Of a DNA stretch of 12,613 bases, positions 5,651 through 11,763 are shown piece by piece (the first letter of the stretch is position 1; each line of letters opens with the position of its first letter). The stretch covers positions 1 to 12,613 of the forward strand of contig DASZCR010000063.1 in assembly GCA_035942915.1 (NCBI GenBank), read 5' to 3'. This DNA comes from DASZCR01 sp035942915 (GTDB lineage: Bacteria > Acidobacteriota > Blastocatellia > Pyrinomonadales > Pyrinomonadaceae). A program made the position numbers and the translations under genes. The notes under the pieces are model-generated. The model was not told where the DNA came from and ran no database searches. It saw only the letters and a list, made by a program, of their open reading frames with translations.

Positions 5651-6829
5651 TTACCGTCGGCGGCGCGAACGCCCGGCGCGCGGGCGCGTCGCGGTTCCCG
5701 TCTTCGGCGCGGCTTTCGGCGCGGTCTGCGCGCGCACGAGTTCGGCGATGGTCGTCTGCGGCACGGTCGTGCTCAACTGAATCTCGGTGCCGTTCGCCGT
5801 GTTGGTGGTACGTGAGACGGCGGCGAGCACGGCGCGGTTGATAGGCAGGTCTTTGGTGTTCTTGGCCTTCGCGTCATCGGCCATGTCTTTCTCGACGGCG
5901 GCGCGCAGTGCGCCGATGCCCATCGAAATCATGCCGTTGAGCGCGCGCGCGTGCTCAGGCGTGTCCGTGCCGACGACGGAGTGGACGCCGAAGTCCGTCG
6001 CGTTCATCGTCAAGGCCAGTTGAATGCGCTTGATGGCTGTGGCGAGACGCGTCAACTCGTCGTTCTTCGGCATGCCGCCGAGCGTCTGCAACTGCCGCGT
6101 GAGAGCTTCAGGGACTTCGGCGATGAGGCTGGCGAGCATGTCTGGCTGACGCGTGGCGAGGTCGAGCACCTCAGCGCGGAGTCTTCCCTGTCCGCCGTCG
6201 CGCGCATCAATCGCCGCTTTGACGTAAGGCGTTACGCCGAGCAGGAGCGTGTTGGCGTCGAGCGCCGTGAGCGCGACCTTCGGAATGGCGAATGGCATCG
6301 AAGACCCCTGCCCCGGTGCGGGCGGCCCCTGCTGCGTGTTCTGCCCGTCGGCGGAGGTCTTCTGCGTCGATGGCTGTTTGGGCGCGTTGAAGTCGAAGAT
6401 GTTGAGCGTGCGCGTGCCGTAGGTCTCCTCCGTGTACTTGCCCTGTCCGGCGATGCGCGCCATCGAGACGAGCGCGTCGGCGCTGAAGTCGCCGTTGATG
6501 ACGACGACCACGTCGGGTATCGAGAACGGGTTCGGATTTTCCGGGTTGAAGCGCGCGCCGATGGCGATGTAGCTGATAGACTTCGGGTCGAAGCCGACCT
6601 TCTGTGCCTCGCCGAAAATCTTCTGTAACTCGGCCGGCGGGACGATGCGAGGCAGCGCCTCCGTCGTCCAACGACGCGAGTTGACGTAAAGAAGGACGTG
6701 CGCGTCCGGGAAGGTCGAGAGCGCCTGTCGCGCATCCGGCGCGCCTTGCTGCGCGACGGCCTGTCCGGCCAGCAGCACGACGAGCGCGGCCACAACGGGC
6801 AGAATAGTGATAGAGGTCTTCTTATTCAT
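5651..6829 (-). CDS. Exported protein of unknown function with basic C-terminal tail
   Basis: 392 residues. The ATG at 6829 has an AAAGGA site 8 bases upstream and opens a clear signal peptide: MNKK, a hydrophobic core to about residue 21, then GQAVA-QQ as a likely signal peptidase I site after residue 26. There is no lipobox cysteine. The mature part starts with a FPDAHVLLYVNSRRW stretch, has IPDVVVVINGDFSADALV and ALDANTLLLGVTPYVKAAIDAR strand/helix units, a low-complexity Pro/Gln/Ser linker at about 150-177, and ends in an Arg-rich tail (RPRAGRSRRRR). The alternation of a strand with an LxxLA-type helix recalls DUF3352-like periplasmic proteins of unknown role, but I cannot assign a family. 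No catalytic motif or cysteine pair is evident. A strong terminator follows directly, and the 199-bp upstream gap contains a possible promoter, so it is probably monocistronic. The basic tail might bind an anionic surface or nucleic acid; this is conjecture. Confidence 0.8.
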   Translation of the reverse strand: MNKKTSITILPVVAALVVLLAGQAVAQQGAPDARQALSTFPDAHVLLYVNSRRWTTEALPRIVPPAELQKIFGEAQKVGFDPKSISYIAIGARFNPENPNPFSIPDVVVVINGDFSADALVSMARIAGQGKYTEETYGTRTLNIFDFNAPKQPSTQKTSADGQNTQQGPPAPGQGSSMPFAIPKVALTALDANTLLLGVTPYVKAAIDARDGGQGRLRAEVLDLATRQPDMLASLIAEVPEALTRQLQTLGGMPKNDELTRLATAIKRIQLALTMNATDFGVHSVVGTDTPEHARALNGMISMGIGALRAAVEKDMADDAKAKNTKDLPINRAVLAAVSRTTNTANGTEIQLSTTVPQTTIAELVRAQTAPKAAPKTGTATRPRAGRSRRRR

Positions 6830-6878
6830 GGTCTCAATCCTTTGTCAGTAGTTGCAGGAGAGCCGTGAGAATGAACTT

Positions 6879-6894
6879 TCAGCGCGGACGCTGA
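6879..6894 (-). promoter_or_regulatory. Small hairpin in the leader of the exported-protein gene
   Basis: A perfect 6-bp stem TCAGCG/CGCTGA closes a four-base loop, about 50 bases before the ATG at 6829. It is not followed by a U-tract. It may be a chance structure or a leader-stability element. Confidence 0.3.
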
Positions 6895-6938
6895 TTTTCT
6901 TGTGTGTACTGCATCGAGCGACGGCCTGTGCGGGAACG

Positions 6939-6968
6939 ATTTTGCACGAGTCGCAGCACAAAGGACAA
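6939..6968 (-). promoter_or_regulatory. Possible promoter for the exported-protein gene
   Basis: On the minus strand TTGTCC (6963-6968) and CAAAAT (6939-6944) are separated by 18 bases; each matches four of six consensus positions. A conspicuously AT-rich 18-bp perfect dyad (6977-6994, GAATTTT/AAAATTC) lies just upstream, where an UP element would be. This is the only AT-rich block in the gap. Confidence 0.3.
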
Positions 6969-7028
6969 GAGAAAATGAATTTTTTTGAAAATTCGTAAAC
7001 GACCGGAGAGCCGGCGCGCCCCGCTTCG

Positions 7029-8186
7029 TCACCCGATTTCTCTCGCGCCGTCGCCAGCCTCCGAAACGTAGATGCCCGGCTCGATGTTGGTCGCGCGACG
7101 GTATTCGTCGGCGATGACGGTCTGAAATTCGGCGAGCGCGTCACGCCGCACGAGGTTGACGGTGCAGCCGCCGAAGCCTCCGCCCGTCATGCGTGCGCCG
7201 ATGCAGCCGCCGATATTGCCTGCGATGTCAACGAGGATGTCCAACTCGCGGCAACTGACCTCGAAGTCGTCGCGCAGCGAGCGGTGTGAACGATCCATCA
7301 GACGCCCCATCTCATCAAGGTCGCGTCGGCGCAGGGCTTCGGCGGCCGCGAGCGTCCGTTCGTTCTCCGTCACGACATGACGACAACGCCTGCGGACGAC
7401 CTCCGGCAGACGTTCGCCGTAACGCTCCAAATCGCCTACGCTCACGTCGCGCAACGCGCGCACATCGGGCAGAGACTCGCGCAGGATTTCGACGCCGCGC
7501 TCACACTCTGCGCGGCGCGTGTTGTACTCGGACGAAGAAAGCTCGTGCTTGACGCGCGTGTCGCAGATGACGACGGCCACGTCGGTTGTGTCGAACGGGA
7601 TGAGCGTCGCTTCGAGCGAGCGACAGTCGATGAGCAGGGCGTGGCCTGCGCGCCCCAGTGCGGCGATGAATTGGTCCATGATGCCGCACTTGATGCCGAC
7701 GTACTCGTGCTCTGCGGCCTGACCGGCAAGCGCCAGCGTGACGCGGTCGAGGTCACTTTCAGAAATGCTTGCAAGCGCCAGACCGGCCGAGACTTCGAGC
7801 GCGGCCGAGGATGAGAGTCCCGCTCCGACGGGCACGTCCGAGGCGACGCCGAGGTCTGCGCCGCGCAGACTCACGCCGCGCGCGGCAAGCGCCTGCGCGA
7901 CGCCTTCAACGTAGTCGAGCCAGAGTCCGCGCTGCTTTGGGCCTGGCCGGTCGAGGTCGAACTCGAACGACTGTTCCGCGTTGAGCGAGAAGAGACGCAC
8001 GCGGCGGTCTGCGCGCGGCGCGGCGGCGACGACCGTTTCGCGGTCGATAGCCATCGGCAGGACGAAGCCGTCGTTGTAATCGGTGTGCGCGCCGATGAGG
8101 TTGACGCGGCCGGGTGCGCGAAACAGGCGCGCCTCTGCGCCGTACCTTTCGCGGAAAGCTTGACGAAGCGGCTCGCTCTCAATCAA
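7029..8186 (-). CDS. galK: Galactokinase (GHMP kinase family) with an atypical sugar-site residue
   Basis: It phosphorylates galactose to galactose-1-phosphate with ATP, the first step of the Leloir pathway, in the cytoplasm. The 385 residues match the usual length. All three GHMP motifs are present: the galactokinase signature at 25-40 (APGRVNLIGAHTDYNDG), the phosphate loop VPVGAGLSSSAALE at 118-131, and GARMTGGGFGGCTVNLV at 330-346. The catalytic base is Asp171 in GIMDQF, and the transition-state arginine is Arg27. The signature normally reads GEHTDY; here the Glu (human Glu43) is Ala33, with His34 and Asp36 kept, so activity or sugar preference may differ. Start is TTG at 8186, well supported by AGGAG seven bases upstream. 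No galT, galE or transporter lies in the window. The preceding gene on this strand ends 84 bp away, and a promoter-like sequence lies in that gap. Confidence 0.93.
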   Translation of the reverse strand: MIESEPLRQAFRERYGAEARLFRAPGRVNLIGAHTDYNDGFVLPMAIDRETVVAAAPRADRRVRLFSLNAEQSFEFDLDRPGPKQRGLWLDYVEGVAQALAARGVSLRGADLGVASDVPVGAGLSSSAALEVSAGLALASISESDLDRVTLALAGQAAEHEYVGIKCGIMDQFIAALGRAGHALLIDCRSLEATLIPFDTTDVAVVICDTRVKHELSSSEYNTRRAECERGVEILRESLPDVRALRDVSVGDLERYGERLPEVVRRRCRHVVTENERTLAAAEALRRRDLDEMGRLMDRSHRSLRDDFEVSCRELDILVDIAGNIGGCIGARMTGGGFGGCTVNLVRRDALAEFQTVIADEYRRATNIEPGIYVSEAGDGAREIG

Positions 8187-8228
8187 AGTTCGACTCCTCT
8201 CGCTTGCTCTCTAAACCTCAAGCCGGAA

Positions 8229-8258
8229 ACTATCGTCTTGCGAAAGCGCTTCTGTCAA
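8229..8258 (-). promoter_or_regulatory. Candidate galK promoter with an operator-like dyad in its spacer
   Basis: On the minus strand a perfect TTGACA (8253-8258) is followed after 18 bases by GATAGT (8229-8234). Transcription would begin near 8222, giving a leader of about 35 bases. The spacer holds the perfect 8-bp palindrome AAGCGCTT (8244-8251) within GAAAGCGCTTC on the plus strand, resembling the central part of LacI-family operators. No cognate regulator is present in the window. Confidence 0.5.
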
Positions 8259-8270
8259 CCTCGTTTGCCT

Positions 8271-9395
8271 TCAAGGCGCGCGCACTTCGAGCGAGAAATT
8301 GCCGCGCGGGCGTCCCGCCGGTTCGGTGTAGCGCAGGTCTGCGAAGCGCACAAGCGTTGCGCCCGACGCGTCGTGCGTGACGAGCGTGGCGGGAAAGCGT
8401 GAGAAGTCGAGAAAGATTCTGGCGCGCCGGTCTGTCGCCGAAGCGCGCTCCGTGACTTGGCGCGCCTCGTCTCGCGGCTTCTCAAACCTCTCCGCACTGC
8501 GCGCCGCTGCGGCCGCGTCTCCACCCAGAGAGAGACGAAAGCGATAATGCGCGCCGTCGGTTTCGACGACGCAGAGCCACGTTAGCGGGTCGGCAAATGT
8601 CGGCATCGCCGCCAGCCCCAACGCGCTCTCGCCATGAAGACCGGAGAGCGTGTCGGCCGCCGCGCGCGTCTTCTCGACGGCGCGCGCGTGGACTCCGGCG
8701 AGCATCGCCCAGTAGACGACCACGAGCGCCAGCGAGACGATGGCGAGGCGCGCACCCCAACGTTTGCCGAAGTCGAGGCGACGTGCGATGAAGAGCGCGG
8801 CCAGTCCGGCAAACCAGAGCGGCCAGAGAGCACGCGGCGCGGGCGCATCGAGCCGCTGTGGGACGAAGAGGAGGACAAACGTCAGCACCAATGCCAGCAG
8901 CGCCCAAGCCACGACTTGCCCCCTCGTCCGCGCCGTCAGCAGAAAGCACGCGCCGCCGAGCAGGAGCCAGAGCCAGGGGTCGAAGATGAAGACTAGGTCG
9001 CCGTAGACCCAGCGCGCGTCCCAAGGCAGCAGCGGACGCACGCCGTAGTTGTTCGTGTAATCGAGTAGCGGGTGCGATGCGCTCGCCACGAGCGAGACGA
9101 TGAGCAGGCCGCCGAGTCGGGCGCGCGGCGGTCGTCGGCGCAGACGCGACCAGAGGCGCTCGCCCGCGTAAAGGACGAGCGGCAGGGCAAGGGCGAAGGC
9201 GAGCGTGCCGACTATCGAGTGTGAGACGCCGCGATGCTGTTCGAGATAGGTGAACTGTCCGCCGACGAGCGTGACGATGTCTGCATCAGGCGCGTTGGCG
9301 GCGACGACCGCGAGCGGCATCGCGTAGGGCGAGACGCGCTCAAGCCCGGCCTTGGCGACGGCCAGTCCGACGAGCGAGTGCGTGAGATTTTCCAC
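8271..9395 (-). CDS. YdjM/DUF457-family membrane-bound metal-dependent hydrolase
   Basis: 374 residues, an integral membrane protein with about five or six predicted helices (about 62-78, 96-108, 131-153, 160-178, 190-204, 214-233) and a soluble C-terminal domain of about 135 residues. The family's metal-ligand pattern is complete: His6 in ENLTHSLVG, PDAD at 36-39, HRGVSHS at 54-60, and SHPLLDYTNNYGVRPLLPW at 107-125. E. coli YdjM shows the same order (PDIDHP, HRGFTHS, SHILADMLTPAGVPLLWP). The biochemical substrate of the family is unknown, and some members are LexA-regulated. Start is GTG at 9395, which puts ENLTHS at the extreme N-terminus as in relatives; the ribosome site is weak (only ACGGAC adjacent). 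It begins 21 bp after the stop of the TPR-like gene, so the two are co-transcribed. The C-terminal domain (about 240-374) is longer than in the E. coli protein and may be a separate extracytoplasmic module. Confidence 0.88.
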   Translation of the reverse strand: MENLTHSLVGLAVAKAGLERVSPYAMPLAVVAANAPDADIVTLVGGQFTYLEQHRGVSHSIVGTLAFALALPLVLYAGERLWSRLRRRPPRARLGGLLIVSLVASASHPLLDYTNNYGVRPLLPWDARWVYGDLVFIFDPWLWLLLGGACFLLTARTRGQVVAWALLALVLTFVLLFVPQRLDAPAPRALWPLWFAGLAALFIARRLDFGKRWGARLAIVSLALVVVYWAMLAGVHARAVEKTRAAADTLSGLHGESALGLAAMPTFADPLTWLCVVETDGAHYRFRLSLGGDAAAAARSAERFEKPRDEARQVTERASATDRRARIFLDFSRFPATLVTHDASGATLVRFADLRYTEPAGRPRGNFSLEVRAP

Positions 9396-9416
9396 GTCCG
9401 TTCGGGCGGAATGTGT

Positions 9417-10247
9417 TTAGAAGAGCGGGAGGCCGCTGCCGTCGGTCGCGGTCGTCTCCTTCGGCGGAAGTTGCGCGTAGCGTTCCGGGTTGAGCGATTC
9501 CAGTTTCGTGTCGGCCTCGCGGACGCTGGCCGTCTCCGGGAGAGGCTTTCCGTCCTTGCCCTTCGCCTTGCGCGCCTCGTCGAGCATGCGGAAGAGAATG
9601 TCTGAGGCGGCGTCTCGTTTGCCCTGTCGCTCGTAGACGGAGGCGAGGCGGAGATTGACCGTGTCGCGCGCGACGCGACTGTTCTTGTCGTTGAGCAGTT
9701 CGTTGTAGATGGCGGCGGCCTCGTCCAACTGCCCGTCGGCCTCACGCGCCTGCGCCAGCGCGAACTTCGCGCGCGCGGCCACATCCTCATTGCTGCTGCG
9801 CGTCAGCGCCTGCAACTCGCTCAGGCCGCGCGCGCGTTCCAGCGTGAGCAGCGCCGAAGCCTTGAAGTAGCGCGCCATCTCGCGATAAGGGTCGCCGTAT
9901 TTGTTGATGACTTCGTCGAACTGTTCGACGGCCTTCTGCGCGCGCTCGCGCTCACTGGGGAATGTAGGGCCGGTCTGGCCGGGAATAGGAGTGCCGGAGG
10001 TGACGGGCGCTTCGGCCGTCTCGATGGCGCGGCCGAGCGCGTGTCTCGCTTCTTCGGCGCGGCGCCCCGCCCACAATGAGTAGATACCGTAGAGGACGGC
10101 CAGCGCAACGAGACCGGCGAGCGCGTAGAGAATGAGGCGGCCTTTGCCTTCGAGGCGGTCGCCGAGACGGTCAACAACCTTGAAGGTCTCGTCGCGGAAT
10201 TTGTCGTGCTTGAGTTGCTGCTGGCGTTTCTTTGTCGTTCGAGCCAC
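9417..10247 (-). CDS. Single-pass membrane protein with TPR-like repeats (YfgM/TPR_21-like)
   Basis: 276 residues. A basic cytoplasmic N-terminus (MARTTKKRQQQLKHDKF) leads to one membrane segment (about 38-58, LILYALAGLVALAVLYGIYSLW). A helical domain follows with TPR-like helix pairs at about 104-200 (AVEQFDEVINKYG, AARAKFALAQAREADGQLDEAAAIYNELL, ARDTVNLRLASVYERQGKRDAASDILFRML). The tail is Pro-rich and ends in LPLF. This is the layout of YfgM-like proteins, which in E. coli assist the Sec translocon and periplasmic chaperones. The role here is inferred only from layout. Start is GTG at 10247 with AAGGA eight bases upstream. It is the first gene of the leftward series, has a good promoter at 10318-10347, and is followed after 21 bp by the YdjM-like gene. 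Confidence 0.82.
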   Translation of the reverse strand: MARTTKKRQQQLKHDKFRDETFKVVDRLGDRLEGKGRLILYALAGLVALAVLYGIYSLWAGRRAEEARHALGRAIETAEAPVTSGTPIPGQTGPTFPSERERAQKAVEQFDEVINKYGDPYREMARYFKASALLTLERARGLSELQALTRSSNEDVAARAKFALAQAREADGQLDEAAAIYNELLNDKNSRVARDTVNLRLASVYERQGKRDAASDILFRMLDEARKAKGKDGKPLPETASVREADTKLESLNPERYAQLPPKETTATDGSGLPLF

Positions 10248-10317
10248 GTCCGTCTTCCTTGCCGCAAGAGCGCACAGGAGCGTGCGTTCTCTTTCGTGGA
10301 GTTGGGGTTAACGCCAC

Positions 10318-10347
10318 ACTCTAGCGACGGCCGCCGCGCGTTGTCAA
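10318..10347 (-). promoter_or_regulatory. Candidate sigma-70 promoter for the TPR-like/YdjM-like operon
   Basis: On the minus strand a perfect -35 box TTGACA (10342-10347) is followed after 18 bases by TAGAGT (10318-10323). The predicted start near 10311 gives a leader of about 64 bases before the GTG at 10247. Confidence 0.6.
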
Positions 10348-10523
10348 GCAAGCGTCGGACGGTCGTTTGACCGCTTCGGAGACGCGTGCTACGCTCGCGC
10401 GCGCGAAAGCGTGCGACACGCGCCGGGGGCTTGTTTGCCCTCGATTTCGGCAAGCTTTCGGCCGCCACTCCCCGCGCATCTAACCGACACCGCCGCGACG
10501 GTGAAAGTCATGAACTTTTTTCG

Positions 10524-10552
10524 GGAACAAAGAACGGAGCGCGGGTGTCTAA
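10524..10552 (+). promoter_or_regulatory. Candidate ECF-type promoter (probable autoregulation of the sigma gene)
   Basis: GGAACA (10524-10529) and GTCTAA (10547-10552) are separated by 17 bases. The AAC core at -35 and TC(T)AA at -10 match the general promoter pattern of sigma-E/ECF factors (GGAACTT, about 16 bases, TCTAA). Transcription would start near 10559, about 55 bases before the sigma gene. ECF sigma genes commonly transcribe themselves, which is the inferred meaning. A second -35-like GAACTT at 10512-10517 lacks a matching -10 box. Confidence 0.5.
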
Positions 10553-10613
10553 GCTGGCAGTTGGAGCGGGTGCGTAGCCAGAGAACGCGCCTCAAGGCCG
10601 CCGGAGGACGCCT

Positions 10614-11291
10614 GTGAGCTTCGGAGAGCCAATCGCCCTCCGCGTGGACGCGGACATCGAAGACGCTGCTTCGTCGGCGTCTCCGCCCGACGCGCGCTCC
10701 GCACGTGATTCGCAGTTCATTGAAAGACTGAAGGCGGGCGAGGCGTCGGCCTTCGACCGGCTCGTCGAAGAGCGCAGCGGCGACATCTACGCCTTGCTCT
10801 ACCGTCTGACGGAAGACCGCGAGGAGGCGCGCGACCTGACGCAGGAGACTTTCCTGCAAGCCTTTCGCAACATCGCGCACTTTCGCGGCGACGCAGACCT
10901 GCGAACCTGGCTCTATCGCATCGCCGTCAATCAGGCGCGCAACCGTTGGCGCTGGTGGCGGCGCAGGCATCGTGACCAGACTTTCTCGCTCGACGCGCCG
11001 CGCGGCAACGGCAGCGGCGAGGACGCGGGTTTGACGATAGGCGCGCAGCTTTCGGATCGAAGAGAAGGCGACCCGGAGCAATTGGCGCTGGCAAGGGAGC
11101 GCGAACGGGTGCTGCTCGCCGCGCTCCACTCGCTCTCACGCGTCTACCGCGAGGTGGTCGTCTTGAGAGACATCGAGGGACTCAGTTACGAGGAGGTCGC
11201 CGCCGCTTTAGAGATTAGCGTCGGCACGGTCAAGTCGCGGCTCTCGCGCGGACGCACGGAGTTGCGACGCAGGCTCGCAGGGAACTTGTAA
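10614..11291 (+). CDS. ECF (sigma-70 group 4) RNA polymerase sigma factor, RpoE-like
   Basis: 225 residues that direct RNA polymerase to a stress or envelope regulon. After a poorly conserved 33-residue N-terminal extension, region 2 covers about 44-112, with the core-binding helix DLTQETFLQAF (74-84) and the -10-recognition part FRGDADLRTWLYRIAVNQARNRWR (read as 90-113, positions given rather than full alignment). An acidic Gly-rich linker of about 50 residues follows. Region 4 covers about 163-221, with the helix-turn-helix SYEEVAAALEISVGTVKSRL at 191-210. There is no extra C-terminal domain. The GTG start at 10614 has an excellent GGAGG six bases upstream. A candidate ECF promoter lies about 90 bp upstream. 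The likely anti-sigma gene is downstream on the same strand, but separated by 472 bp rather than overlapping as is usual. Confidence 0.93.
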   Translation: MSFGEPIALRVDADIEDAASSASPPDARSARDSQFIERLKAGEASAFDRLVEERSGDIYALLYRLTEDREEARDLTQETFLQAFRNIAHFRGDADLRTWLYRIAVNQARNRWRWWRRRHRDQTFSLDAPRGNGSGEDAGLTIGAQLSDRREGDPEQLALARERERVLLAALHSLSRVYREVVVLRDIEGLSYEEVAAALEISVGTVKSRLSRGRTELRRRLAGNL

Positions 11292-11383
11292 GCGGTTTCC
11301 GGCCACAAAGAGTTGGCAGTTGTCGGCAAACGCAAGTTAAAAGTCTCAAACCGCGAACCCGTTCTCGGTTATAGTTGTTTGAA

Positions 11384-11660
11384 AGAGCGAATGGCTGCCC
11401 TGCCCCGGCTTTACCAAGAACCCGGTGCCAGGTGGGTCAGGAAGTGACAGAGGCGTTTCAGGCCGCGCGCTGTTCGAGTTTCGCGCGCTGAGAGGACGAC
11501 CGCAGGCGTTTTTGAAAACGAGGCCAGCAACACCCGTTTAAAGAACGACGCCGAGGTCGGCCGTCTCCGGCACGGAAGGAGAAGGACGTGCGGTTTGCGA
11601 CGCCGACGAGTTGCTTCCTTACAACGAGGGAGCAGCCGGGGTCGGCCAGCCATTCGCTCT
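11384..11660. mobile_element. MITE-like element, 277 bp with 27-bp imperfect terminal inverted repeats
   Basis: The left end (11384-11410) begins AGAGCGAATGGCTG and ends CCCCGGCT. The right end (11634-11660) is its reverse complement with 24 of 27 positions matching, the outer 14 perfectly. The interior has no transposase-like frame. I see no obvious target-site duplication (flanks end in GAA on the left and begin CGC on the right), so it may be old or may use another mechanism. The family is not recognised. Confidence 0.5.
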
Positions 11661-11667
11661 CGCAATG

Positions 11668-11747
11668 GTTGCCGGTAGTCAATCGTCAGCCGTCAGTTAA
11701 AACAAGGGGTGTCTTTAACTGACAACTGATGATTGACTACTGGCGAC
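11668..11747. repeat. 36/37-bp imperfect palindrome made of degenerate heptads
   Basis: The left arm 11668-11703 and right arm 11711-11747 face each other over the seven-base loop AAGGGGT. About 30 of 36 positions match, and several mismatches would still pair as G-U in RNA. The right arm reads as consecutive seven-base units: ACTGACA, ACTGATG, ATTGACT, ACTGGCG, ACTGTCC (the last running past the arm). The left arm is the inverted version (GTAGTCAA, TCGTCAG, CCGTCAG). It ends 16 bases before the anti-sigma ATG. Confidence 0.75.
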
Positions 11748-11763
11748 TGTCCTCTGAAATAAA

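Larger units (their letters stand above)
10248..10613. other. 366-bp divergent control region between the TPR-like gene and the ECF sigma gene
   Basis: No gene is supported here. The left part holds a sigma-70-type promoter reading left and the right part an ECF-type promoter reading right, both listed separately. Between them I see only a small dyad, CGGTC-GTTT-GACCG (10360-10373), 13 bp upstream of the leftward -35 box, and a GC-rich alternating stretch near 10390-10405. Short open frames through the area have no ribosome site or recognisable product. Confidence 0.6.
11292..11763. other. 472-bp gene-free stretch between sigma and anti-sigma genes, filled with repeats
   Basis: It holds a MITE-like element (11384-11660) and an adjoining heptad palindrome (11668-11747), listed separately. 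The first 90 bases have GCGGTTT (11292-11298) facing AAACCGC (11348-11354), and a CAGTTGTC...AGTTAAA string that echoes the palindrome's arms. Two open frames on the minus strand inside the stretch are Arg-rich and lack ribosome sites. I could not identify a convincing promoter for the anti-sigma gene here. Confidence 0.6.

Noticed and set aside
7016..7028. Terminator after galK
   Set aside because: Only a 4-bp CCGG/CCGG stem without a following U-tract is visible beyond the stop codon.
10389..11129. 246-residue open frame on the minus strand over the sigma factor gene
   Set aside because: Antisense frame produced by high GC content; Arg-rich, no ribosome site, while the plus-strand product is an unmistakable ECF sigma factor.
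11411..11665. 84-residue open frame on the minus strand within the MITE-like element
   Set aside because: Arg-rich composition, no ribosome site, spans the inverted-repeat end, and no recognisable domain; more likely non-coding repeat sequence.
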